DNA of 43,619 nucleotides from Gemmatimonadaceae bacterium (GTDB taxonomy: Bacteria; Gemmatimonadota; Gemmatimonadetes; Gemmatimonadales; Gemmatimonadaceae): positions 1-43,619 of the forward strand of contig JALHNZ010000027.1 of assembly GCA_022843265.1 (NCBI GenBank), written 5' to 3'. The notes below the pieces were generated by a model that was given only the letters and a program-made list of their open reading frames with translations, did no database searches and had not been told where the DNA came from. Numbering within the stretch: the stretch's first letter is position 1; each line of letters opens with the position of its first letter. Both the position numbers and the translations under genes were made by a program. Positions 1 through 7,222 of this stretch are shown in pieces.

Positions 1-2
1 CG

Positions 3-329
3 GATGAGTTGGCGATTGCGTTGCGTGGCGCGGGTGGATTGGTGGGGACCCCCATCGAACCGGCGCCGCCACTGCTTCCGCTCGGTGCGCATGAGCATGT
101 CGCGTCCGGTGAGGGCGCCGACGCAGACGCGGCGATTTCCGCTGTTGCAGATGATGCGGTGCCCGAGGATGCGGTGGATGCAGATGCAGATGTAGATGCG
201 GATGCAGATGCAGATGTAGATGCGGATGCAGATGCAGATGTAGCATCTGACGAGGTATCTCAGGTTGCTGTTGTATCGGACGACGCCGATCCGTATCGCG
301 CTGAGTCTGTCAGTGTGAACGCCGAATGA
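3..329 (+). CDS. scpB: C-terminal end of probable ScpB (segregation and condensation protein B), 5' truncated
   Basis: The reading frame enters from the left edge with no start and ends at TGA 327-329. The visible part reads DELAIALRGAGGLVGTPIE and then an acidic, low-complexity tail rich in Asp-Ala-Asp-Val. ScpB is the kleisin-associated winged-helix subunit of the SMC condensin complex. The call rests mainly on position, because scpA-scpB-rluB is a very common gene order and the stop here overlaps the rluB start (ATGA). The winged-helix domains lie outside the window, so identity cannot be confirmed. The tail is encoded by a perfect 24-bp tandem repeat and is probably disordered. Confidence 0.5.
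   Translation, partial: DELAIALRGAGGLVGTPIEPAPPLLPLGAHEHVASGEGADADAAISAVADDAVPEDAVDADADVDADADADVDADADADVASDEVSQVAVVSDDADPYRAESVSVNAE
177..242 (+). repeat. 24-bp in-frame tandem repeat in the scpB 3' end
   Basis: The 24-bp unit starting GATGCAGATGCAGATG is present 2.75 times without a mismatch (177-200, 201-224, 225-242). It encodes alternating Asp-Ala and Asp-Val pairs. Perfect identity between copies suggests recent slippage expansion. Confidence 0.9.
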
Positions 330-1267
330 CCGGCCGCGACCGGCCCAAGGGTCCGCCGAAGCGACCCACAAAAGGGCCGCCCAAGGGACCGCCTTCGGGC
401 GCCAACCGCAGCGACGGACCCAACCGCAGCGACGGTCCCAAGCGCAGCGACGGTCCCAAGCGCAGTGATGGTCCCAAACGTGCGGTCGGTCCGCGTAAAT
501 CGGCCCCAAAACGCGATCCGTACACCACGCCTATTGATCCGAACGCAGAAGGCCCGATGCGGATCCAGCGTGCACTCGCACGCGCTGGCATCGCATCACG
601 TCGCGAAGCGGAGAAGCTGGTCTTGGCTGGGCGGGTGCAAGTGAACGGCATTCCAGCGCTCACGGGTCAGGTGGTGGATTCGGTCAAGGATGTCATCACC
701 GTTGATGGTCGTGCGGTGAAAGTAGCCGTGACGAGCAGCACCTGGATTGTGTTGCACAAACCGTCGGGTGTGATGACCACGAAGTCGGATCCGGAAGGAC
801 GACCCACGGTGTTCGAGCTGGTGGCGCCGGTGCCCGGCTTGGTGTACGTGGGGCGACTCGACTTCCTGACGGAAGGGTTGTTGTTGCTCACGACCGATGG
901 ACAGGCGGCGCACCGTCTCACGCACCCGAGTCGCGAGGTGGAGCGTACCTACGTGGCGATTGTGCGTGGCGATGCGCCCGGTGCGGTGCGGCAGGCGCGT
1001 CGCGGCATTCAGCTCGACGATGGTCCGGTACATCCCGTGGAAGTGCGGGCCGAAGCGTTGGGCGAGCGTCGTTGGTCTTTCGAAATCACGCTGATCGACG
1101 GCCGTACGCGCGAAGTCCGTCGTTTGTGCGAAGCGCTCGGTTTGTCCGTGGAACGACTGATTCGCACCCGATACGGTCCGGTGGAGCTTGGGGAACTGGG
1201 GGTTGGTGAGAGCCGTCCGCTCTCCTCGCGCGAACGTTCAGTGATCGAAGCGCTCAGCGGCGGGTAA
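326..1267 (+). CDS. rluB: 23S rRNA pseudouridine synthase, RluB/RsuA family
   Basis: This enzyme isomerises uridine to pseudouridine in large-subunit rRNA. The 313-residue protein has a basic, Pro/Gly/Lys-rich N-terminal tail (residues 1-75). An S4 RNA-binding domain begins at about residue 78 (MRIQRALARAG, then SRREAEKLV and VNG). The RluA/RsuA catalytic domain follows, with the motif GRLDFLTEGLLLLTTDG, in which Asp179 is the expected catalytic aspartate. The usual GRLDxxTxGLLLLTxDG pattern is kept. The ATG overlaps the upstream stop by 4 bp. A terminator-like hairpin follows at 1302-1319. Assigning RluB rather than RluE, RluF or RsuA is inferred from the scpB neighbour and the presence of an S4 domain. 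The repetitive tail is not part of the family core. Confidence 0.9.
   Translation: MTGRDRPKGPPKRPTKGPPKGPPSGANRSDGPNRSDGPKRSDGPKRSDGPKRAVGPRKSAPKRDPYTTPIDPNAEGPMRIQRALARAGIASRREAEKLVLAGRVQVNGIPALTGQVVDSVKDVITVDGRAVKVAVTSSTWIVLHKPSGVMTTKSDPEGRPTVFELVAPVPGLVYVGRLDFLTEGLLLLTTDGQAAHRLTHPSREVERTYVAIVRGDAPGAVRQARRGIQLDDGPVHPVEVRAEALGERRWSFEITLIDGRTREVRRLCEALGLSVERLIRTRYGPVELGELGVGESRPLSSRERSVIEALSGG
404..493 (+). repeat. 18-bp tandem repeat encoding (K/N)RSDGP units in RluB
   Basis: Five consecutive 18-bp units (404-421, 422-439, 440-457, 458-475, 476-493) encode NRSDGP, NRSDGP, KRSDGP, KRSDGP and the diverged KRAVGP. Identity falls along the array. A related Lys-Gly-Pro-Pro run precedes it. The product is a basic disordered arm in front of the S4 domain. 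Confidence 0.85.
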
Positions 1268-1301
1268 CAGCGCTGAGTGGTGTGATGGATGTGCCGACCG
1301 T

Positions 1302-1335
1302 CCCGCGTCCAGGCGCGGGTCTTTCTGTCTCTTGA
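1302..1335 (+). terminator. Intrinsic terminator after rluB
   Basis: The arms CCCGCG (1302-1307) and CGCGGG (1314-1319) pair perfectly around the loop TCCAGG. They are followed by a T-rich stretch, TCTTTCTGTCTCTT. It lies 35 bp after the rluB stop and separates scpB-rluB from the moxR operon. Confidence 0.6.
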
Positions 1336-1350
1336 GTGGAGTAGATCGCG

Positions 1351-2388
1351 TTGACAGTTCCTCCAGTGCCGGGTACGCCGGGATCGGCCGTTCGACCGCA
1401 GGCCGATGCGAGCGTTGGCGTGAACGGCAGTGCCAACGCCGATGTGCAGCTTGTGCAGGCGGTGCTGCATGAAGTCGCGCGACGTATCGTCGGGCAGGAC
1501 TATCTGGTGGAGCGACTCATGATCAGTCTGCTCACGGGCGGCCATGTGCTGCTCGAGGGTGTGCCGGGACTCGCCAAAACGCTCACGGTTCGCACGCTCG
1601 CGGAGACGGTGCACACCACGTTCCAGCGCATTCAGTTTACGCCCGACCTGCTGCCAGCCGATGTGATCGGCACGCAGATCTTTGATCAGGGAACGGGTGA
1701 GTTTCGCGTCAAACACGGTCCGATCTTCGCGAACATCATTCTGGCCGACGAAATCAATCGTGCGCCCGCGAAAGTGCAGGCCGCGTTGCTCGAAGCGATG
1801 CAGGAAAAGCAGGTCACGATTGGTGGCACCACCTATCCGCTGGCCGAACCGTTTCTGGTGCTCGCGACGCAGAATCCGATCGAACAGGAAGGCACGTATC
1901 CACTGCCTGAAGCGCAGGTGGATCGTTTCATGTTCAAGCTGCGCGTTGGCTATCCCACGCGGGCCGAAGAAAAAGAAATTCTGCGGCGCATGGCGGGCGG
2001 TGAAAAGATTCCGGTGAACGCCGTAGCGTCACCCGTGCAACTGCTGGACGCCCGCAAGCGCATCGCCGAGATGTACATGGACGATCGCCTCGTTGATTAC
2101 ATCGTGGAGTTGGTGCACGCCACGCGATATCCGAAGGACGTGGGGCTCGCGGATCTGGTGCCGCTGGTGGAGTTTGGCGCATCACCGCGTGCCACCATTG
2201 CATTGGGTCAGGCCTCGCGCGCACACGCGTTTCTGCGCGGGCGCAGCTTTGTCACACCCGATGATGTGAAGGCCATCGCGCCCGATGTGCTGCGGCATCG
2301 TGTGCTCACCACGTTCGAAGCCGATGCTGAGGGCGTGACAACGGATGCGATTGTCAGTCGCATTCTGGGGCGCGTCGAAGCGCCGTGA
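1351..2388 (+). CDS. MoxR-family AAA+ ATPase
   Basis: MoxR ATPases act as chaperones that mature or regulate VWA-domain proteins, and the VWA genes follow directly. In the 345-residue protein the Walker A motif GVPGLAKT spans residues 70-77. Walker B is ADEINRAP with Asp133-Glu134, sensor 1 is VLATQNP at about residue 170, and the family signature QEGTYPLPEAQVDRF follows. The start is a TTG. It is chosen because GGAG (1338-1341) sits 9 nt upstream and no closer in-frame ATG exists. A later GTG in the first 25 codons is possible, since conserved homology begins near residue 30. It is the first gene of the Bat-type cluster. Confidence 0.93.
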   Translation: MTVPPVPGTPGSAVRPQADASVGVNGSANADVQLVQAVLHEVARRIVGQDYLVERLMISLLTGGHVLLEGVPGLAKTLTVRTLAETVHTTFQRIQFTPDLLPADVIGTQIFDQGTGEFRVKHGPIFANIILADEINRAPAKVQAALLEAMQEKQVTIGGTTYPLAEPFLVLATQNPIEQEGTYPLPEAQVDRFMFKLRVGYPTRAEEKEILRRMAGGEKIPVNAVASPVQLLDARKRIAEMYMDDRLVDYIVELVHATRYPKDVGLADLVPLVEFGASPRATIALGQASRAHAFLRGRSFVTPDDVKAIAPDVLRHRVLTTFEADAEGVTTDAIVSRILGRVEAP

Positions 2389-2412
2389 GCGAAACGCTGT
2401 GAGCGAAACGCT
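2385..2412 (+). repeat. 14-bp perfect direct repeat at the moxR/DUF58 junction
   Basis: GTGAGCGAAACGCT occurs at 2385-2398 and again at 2399-2412. The first copy contains the moxR stop (TGA 2386-2388). The second begins with the GTG start of the DUF58 gene. The two copies are in different frames relative to that gene. Confidence 0.95.
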
Positions 2413-3340
2413 CGTCGTCCCCTCCGACGTGCTGCGTCAGGTGCGGCGTCTCGAGTTGCGGACGCGTCGCCTGGTGGATTCGCAGTTCTCCGGTGACTAT
2501 CGCTCGCTCTTCAAAGGGCAGGGCATGGAGTTCGCGGAAGTGCGCGAATACCAGCCTGGCGACGAAGTGCGCACCATCGACTGGAATGTGTCGGCGCGCA
2601 TGGGACGTCCGTTTGTCAAACGCTACGTCGAAGAGCGTGAGCTCACGGTGATGTTGGCCCTCGACGTGTCCGGATCCTCGCAGTTCGGCACGGGCGCGCG
2701 CTTCAAGTCGGAGGTGGCGGCGGAGCTCGTGGCGGTGTTGGCGCTGGCGGCGGTGCGCAACAATGATCGCGTGGGCCTGCTCTGTTTTTCGGATCGCGTG
2801 GAGCACGCGGTGCCACCGCGCAAAGGACGTCGTCACGCGCTGCGTGTACTGCGCGACCTGTTGGCGATTCAACCCGTGGGTCGGCGCACTGACTACGCGA
2901 TGGCGCTTGAACGACTTGGTCGGCTGCTGCCGCATCGGTCCGTGGTGTTTGTATGCTCCGATTTTGTTGGCGATACGCTCGAAGGTCCGCTCACGCGGTT
3001 GGCGCAGCGTCACGATGTAATCGCGCTGACGATCGAAGATCCGGCGGAGCTCGAACTGCCTGATATCGGGGCCGCACGCTTGATCGATCCGGAGTCGGGT
3101 GATGTGGTTGATGTGGACACCAGCGATCCGGCCGTGCGTGCGTGGTTCGCGGAGCAGATCGCGCGCGAGCAGCAGACGCGGCAGAAACTCTTTGGTCGAC
3201 TGGGTATTGACGAAGTGCTCGTGCGCACTGACACGGGTTATGTCGAGCCGTTGCTGGAGTTCTTTCGTGCGCGGGCGCGACGTGCGCACGGTGCAGTGCG
3301 CACCGCGGTGCGGCCAAACGCCAAGCCGTCGGCGGCGTGA
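2399..3340 (+). CDS. DUF58 domain protein (VWA-like, MoxR partner)
   Basis: This 313-residue protein belongs to the DUF58 family, usually encoded beside MoxR and Bat genes. The signature GQGMEFAEVREYQPGDEVR is followed by IDWNVSARMGRPFVKRY. A VWA-like fold follows with a MIDAS-type DVSGSS whose first Asp is residue 89, and later FVCSDF. No transmembrane segment is seen, so it is probably cytosolic. The GTG at 2399 is taken as start because it gives the usual family N-terminus and lies 10 nt after the moxR stop. The frame stays open further upstream inside moxR, but that extension reads as moxR in another frame. The stop overlaps the next ATG by one base (TGATG). Confidence 0.9.
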   Translation: MSETLVVPSDVLRQVRRLELRTRRLVDSQFSGDYRSLFKGQGMEFAEVREYQPGDEVRTIDWNVSARMGRPFVKRYVEERELTVMLALDVSGSSQFGTGARFKSEVAAELVAVLALAAVRNNDRVGLLCFSDRVEHAVPPRKGRRHALRVLRDLLAIQPVGRRTDYAMALERLGRLLPHRSVVFVCSDFVGDTLEGPLTRLAQRHDVIALTIEDPAELELPDIGAARLIDPESGDVVDVDTSDPAVRAWFAEQIAREQQTRQKLFGRLGIDEVLVRTDTGYVEPLLEFFRARARRAHGAVRTAVRPNAKPSAA

Positions 3341-4488
3341 TGAGCGCGCGCGTGCATGGTGCATGGTGGAGCGCAGCGCGAATGTGCGCGCGTGGTGCGT
3401 GCGTGCTGAGCGTGATCTCGGTCGCCGCAATCGCGCCCACGCGCGCGGTCCATTCGCAGTCGTTTGACGCGCTCTGGAATCGTGAGCAGGCAGTATACGG
3501 GATGCGCGTATCCACGCGAAGCACGCAGCAACCCCCGCGCGATCGCGTGCAAGCGGGCGTGGAGATGAGCAAGGACACGGTGACGGTCGGCGATCCGTTC
3601 AGCATGACCGTGCGCTTGCGTGTGCCGCCGGATGCCACAGTGATCTGGCCAGTGCTTTCCGATTCGTCAGCGAAGATTGCACCACGCGCCCCGATGTCGC
3701 GTCGTGACGGCCCCTCGAATGTCGCCTTCCGTGAAGAGCTCGCCGAGTTCGTGGTATCCGCGTGGGATACCGGGCGGGTGAACACGGGGTGGGAGCCAAT
3801 CCTGGTCGTCATCGGCAACGACACCGTAACCGTGGCGCTCGCGAACAATGGCGTGTACGTGCGCAGCGTGTTGAGCGCCGACACTGCCGAACATGTCCCA
3901 CGACCAGCCAAGCCCGTGTTTGCGCAGGAGCTTCCGTGGTGGCAGCGCTGGTGGATTGCTGCGCTGGTCCTGCTTGCGCTGGCCACGCTCGCCTACGTGC
4001 TCTGGAGACGACGACGACAGCCTGCGCGGTTGCTCGCTACAGGCCCTCGTCTTGGCGCGTTTGAGCACGCCATGCACGCCTTCGATCGCCTCGATCGCCT
4101 GGCGTTGACCGACGCGGGTGAACATGGACGTGCGTCGGTGCTCGCGCTTGATATTCTGCGCGGCTATTTGTCGGCGCGCATTCCTGTCACATCACGCGCG
4201 CAAACGAGTGCGGAGTTGCTGGCGGTGGTGGGCGATGACACGCGCGTACCCCTCGCTCGCCTTATCCAGTTGCTCGTGGCCGTTGATGCCGTCAAGTTCG
4301 CGCGTCGCTCGCTGACCGCCACCGATGCACGGCATCTCACGGCCGAGGCCCGCGCTGTGGTGGAGTCTGTGGAAGAAGTGGAGCGTGTGCGCAAAGCACA
4401 TGCCGAAGCGGTTGCCCGTGCGCAGGCAGAAAACGACGCGCGAAAGAAAAAGGACGCGGAACCGCGTGAACCGGCGGGGGTCGCGTGA
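3340..4488 (+). CDS. BatD/DUF4381-like single-pass membrane protein
   Basis: This 382-residue protein has an N-terminal signal-like segment (VLSVISVAAIAP, about residues 21-35). A beta-rich extracytoplasmic part follows (SKDTVTVGDPFSMTVRLRV, resembling the opening of BatD beta-sandwich domains). A single transmembrane helix spans about residues 205-225 (WWIAALVLLALATLAYVLW), followed by RRRR and a cytosolic helical tail with a charged, Lys/Ala-rich end. Genes of this shape commonly sit between the DUF58 and BatA genes. A GTG directly before the ATG is an equally possible start. Function is unknown. It may anchor or present the VWA partners at the membrane. Confidence 0.72.
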   Translation: MSARVHGAWWSAARMCARGACVLSVISVAAIAPTRAVHSQSFDALWNREQAVYGMRVSTRSTQQPPRDRVQAGVEMSKDTVTVGDPFSMTVRLRVPPDATVIWPVLSDSSAKIAPRAPMSRRDGPSNVAFREELAEFVVSAWDTGRVNTGWEPILVVIGNDTVTVALANNGVYVRSVLSADTAEHVPRPAKPVFAQELPWWQRWWIAALVLLALATLAYVLWRRRRQPARLLATGPRLGAFEHAMHAFDRLDRLALTDAGEHGRASVLALDILRGYLSARIPVTSRAQTSAELLAVVGDDTRVPLARLIQLLVAVDAVKFARRSLTATDARHLTAEARAVVESVEEVERVRKAHAEAVARAQAENDARKKKDAEPREPAGVA

Positions 4489-5513
4489 TGGAATGGCTGA
4501 AGGAATGGTGGGCCACTCCCATGCCCGCTGTGGCCAGCATCGAGTTTGCTCGGCCCTGGGTGCTGCTGCTGCTGCTCGTGATTCCCGTGTTCATCTGGTG
4601 GCGCAGACGTACACGGCCACCCGCGCTGATCTTCTCTCGCGCGGGACTGGTCGCGACCGGCCCGCACCGCACGTCGCGTCTGGCGCGCGTGGCCCCCTGG
4701 TTTCGGTGGCTGGCAATCGCGGGCGTGATTGTCGCGCTCGCCCAACCGCGCAGTGGCGCACGTACGCAGAACGTCACGCGCGATGGTATCGATATCGCAC
4801 TCGTGGTCGATATTTCGAGTTCCATGCTCGCGGAAGATTTTCAGCCGCAGAATCGCATGGAAGTGGCAAAAGACAAAGCCAAAGCGTTTGTCTCGGGTCG
4901 CACGACCGACCGCATTGGTGTCATTGCGTTTTCTGGCGAGGCGCTCACGCAGGTACCGCTCACCGCCGATTATCCGGTGGTGCTGGCGGCGATCGACAAC
5001 TTGCAGCCCGGGCAACTGCAAGATGGTACCGCCATTGGTACGGCGATCGCCACGTCAGCCAATCGACTTCGCAGTGCGGGCGGTCGATCGCGCGTGATGC
5101 TGTTGCTCACGGACGGTGAGAACAATCGCGGCGACATTGATCCGCGCACCGCCGCGCAGGCGTCGGCACAGTTCGGGATTCGGATTTATGCGATTGGTAT
5201 TGGCAGTGAAGGCATGGCGCCGATCCCGGTTGGTCGTGGATTGTTTGGCTTGCGATACGAGAATCGTCCGGTGCGCATTGATGAAGCGCTGCTCACGGAG
5301 ATCGCCGAGTCCTCGGGCGGCCGCTATTTCCGTGCGCGCGATGCGGACGCACTCGAAGCCATCTTCGGGCAAATCGATCAGCTCGAGCGTTCACCCGTGG
5401 ACGCGCGCAGTTTTGTGCGATTCACCGAACGTTTTCACTGGCCGCTCGCCGTAGCCATGCTGGCACTGCTTGGTGAAGTGTGGGTGTTGGCGTGGCGAGG
5501 GACGGTGCCATGA
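4488..5513 (+). CDS. batA: BatA-like VWA domain membrane protein
   Basis: The 341-residue protein follows the BatA plan. Two N-terminal transmembrane helices (about residues 21-38, VLLLLLVIPVFIWW, and 72-87) bracket a basic loop. A VWA domain follows with a complete MIDAS: DISSS from Asp108, DGTAIGTA, and LLTDGEN with Asp209. A C-terminal helix (WPLAVAMLALLGEVWVLAW) closes it. Bat proteins were named for aerotolerance in Bacteroides; their biochemical role is unsettled. The start overlaps the previous stop (TGATG) and the stop overlaps the next start (ATGA), so translation is probably coupled. All metal-binding positions are present, so it should bind a divalent ion. Confidence 0.88.
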   Translation: MEWLKEWWATPMPAVASIEFARPWVLLLLLVIPVFIWWRRRTRPPALIFSRAGLVATGPHRTSRLARVAPWFRWLAIAGVIVALAQPRSGARTQNVTRDGIDIALVVDISSSMLAEDFQPQNRMEVAKDKAKAFVSGRTTDRIGVIAFSGEALTQVPLTADYPVVLAAIDNLQPGQLQDGTAIGTAIATSANRLRSAGGRSRVMLLLTDGENNRGDIDPRTAAQASAQFGIRIYAIGIGSEGMAPIPVGRGLFGLRYENRPVRIDEALLTEIAESSGGRYFRARDADALEAIFGQIDQLERSPVDARSFVRFTERFHWPLAVAMLALLGEVWVLAWRGTVP

Positions 5514-7222
5514 ACGAACTCACGACGGCGTGGCCGGTGCGTTTTGACCTGCCGTGGCCCATTGCGCTCGCGTTGGTTCTGCTGCTCCCCCTGCTGGTGT
5601 TTCTCGCGGTGAACGGGGCACGTCGTCGTCGTCGCATCCGTTTGGCGCGATTTGCGGCGGCGGGCACGCTGCAGCGACTCGGTGCGTCACCCGCCTCGCG
5701 TCGCGGACAACTGTTCCGCCTGACTGGCGTTGCGTTGCTGTGCGCGATCGCGCTGACGGGCCCGCGGTGGGGCGTCCTGAGTTCGCAGGAAACACGACGC
5801 GGCATTGACGTGGCCGTGGCGCTCGACGCCTCGCTCTCCATGATGGCGCGAGACGAACGTCCATCGCGGCTTGAGCGCATGAAGCAGGAAGTGAGAAGGT
5901 TGCGTGCGTCATCACGCGCGGATCGCATGGCGCTGCTTGCCTTTGCCGGACGCAGCTACATTCTGACGCCGCTCACCGCAGACGATGGCGCGCTCGAACT
6001 GTATCTGGAGAACCTGTCCCCCGACGTGGTCGGACAGGCGGGTTCTTCGATCGCCCGCGCGATCACCCAAGGCACAGAATTGTTGGCCGCTTCAACGAGC
6101 ACGTCGGATCGCGCACTCGTGATCATGAGTGACGGAGAAGCGTTCGAGCCGGTTGAAGATGTGCGCGCGGCCGCTGCAGAAGCGGCCAAACAGGGTGTGG
6201 TGCTGGTGACGGTTGGGTTTGGTACGCCCGAGGGCGCAACGATTCCCGAAGCCGTCAATAACACCACGCAGGAAAAGCGTGATGAACAGGGCAACGTGGT
6301 TATCACGCGGCATATGCCGGAGTTATTGCAGGCGGCCGCGGAAGCGTCGGGTGGCGTGTACGTGCCGGCCGATGTGACCGACCGCGCCGGTCGTATTCGC
6401 GCGGCCTTGTCATCCCTCCGTACGGAACGTCGTTCGATTTCGTCGCGTGAAGACCATGTGTCCCGCTTCGCGTGGTTTCTTGCGCCGGCGCTACTGCTGT
6501 TGCTGCTCGATACCTGGCTGATGCAACGTCCGGCGCGCAAACCACGCACCGCCGCGGCGATGGAGCCGTTGCCAAGCTCGATTTCAAAAAGCGTTTCGCC
6601 CGCTGCCGCGTTGTTGCTGTTGTTGGCGATCGGTGGGTGTGCGCAGGCGCCAGACCCTGCTCGTCGTCTCGAGAGTGGTGACGCACTCGGTGCCGTGCGC
6701 GGGTATCGTGCGCAGTACGCCGCCGGTGATACGTCCGTCAAGACACGCTACAATTTGGCGACTGCGCTGCTCGAAGCCGACTCTCTCGCCGCGGCCAACG
6801 AGTTGTTCGAATCGGTTCGCCGTGGTGCCGACGGTGAAGTGCGCGCGCGCGCGCAATACAATGCCGGATTGTCGAAACTGCGCGAGGGTCGTACCGCTGA
6901 AGGGGATAGTGCCAAAAGTGCGTTCGCGGCGGCGCGCGCCTTGCTGCGCTCGTATCTCTCAGATCGTTTCAGCGATCTGGATGGCAAGTGGAACTATGAG
7001 CTGGCGCTTCGACCAGAACCACCGATGGGCGGTGGAGGCGGTGGTGGTCAGAATGATCAACAAGGTCAGCAATCGGACGAGGCCGACCCGCAACCCGGCC
7101 AGCTGGATCAATCACAAGCCGAGGCATTGTTAAACAGTGCCGCGCGCGATGAGCGAGATGTGCAAGGCCGCAAGCAGCGGATGACGCGTCAGCCACCACC
7201 ACCGGGTGGGCGCGACTGGTGA
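5510..7222 (+). CDS. BatB-BatC fusion: VWA membrane protein with C-terminal TPR domain
   Basis: The 570-residue protein joins two products usually encoded separately. Residues 1-340 are BatB-like: two N-terminal helices, a VWA domain with DASLS (Asp106) and MSDGEA (Asp208), and a helix near residue 325 (FAWFLAPALLLLLLDTWLM). Residues 351-570 are BatC-like. They open with a second signal-like stretch ending in a lipobox-like AIGGC (Cys377). TPR-type helices follow (TRYNLATALLEADSLAAANELF, RAQYNAGLSKLREG), then a Gly/Gln-rich linker and the family-typical end GGRDW. The ATG overlaps the batA stop, and the TGA overlaps the next GTG. Met351 (6560) could act as an internal start for a separate lipoprotein, but no clear ribosome-binding site precedes it. 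Confidence 0.85.
   Translation: MNELTTAWPVRFDLPWPIALALVLLLPLLVFLAVNGARRRRRIRLARFAAAGTLQRLGASPASRRGQLFRLTGVALLCAIALTGPRWGVLSSQETRRGIDVAVALDASLSMMARDERPSRLERMKQEVRRLRASSRADRMALLAFAGRSYILTPLTADDGALELYLENLSPDVVGQAGSSIARAITQGTELLAASTSTSDRALVIMSDGEAFEPVEDVRAAAAEAAKQGVVLVTVGFGTPEGATIPEAVNNTTQEKRDEQGNVVITRHMPELLQAAAEASGGVYVPADVTDRAGRIRAALSSLRTERRSISSREDHVSRFAWFLAPALLLLLLDTWLMQRPARKPRTAAAMEPLPSSISKSVSPAAALLLLLAIGGCAQAPDPARRLESGDALGAVRGYRAQYAAGDTSVKTRYNLATALLEADSLAAANELFESVRRGADGEVRARAQYNAGLSKLREGRTAEGDSAKSAFAAARALLRSYLSDRFSDLDGKWNYELALRPEPPMGGGGGGGQNDQQGQQSDEADPQPGQLDQSQAEALLNSAARDERDVQGRKQRMTRQPPPPGGRDW

Noticed and set aside
177-242. Asp-rich repeat as a calcium-binding domain
   Set aside because: The alternating Asp-Ala/Val pattern lacks the Gly and spacing of RTX or EF-hand loops and looks like slippage-derived low complexity.
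1351-1356. TTGACA as a -35 promoter box
   Set aside because: No -10-like sequence lies about 17 bp downstream. The same bases serve as a plausible TTG start of moxR with GGAG 9 bases upstream.
6540-6660. Frameshift or missed gene boundary in the BatB-BatC fusion
   Set aside because: The frame is continuous with family-like sequence on both sides and no stop in any case; a true fusion is simpler, although an internal start at 6560 remains possible.
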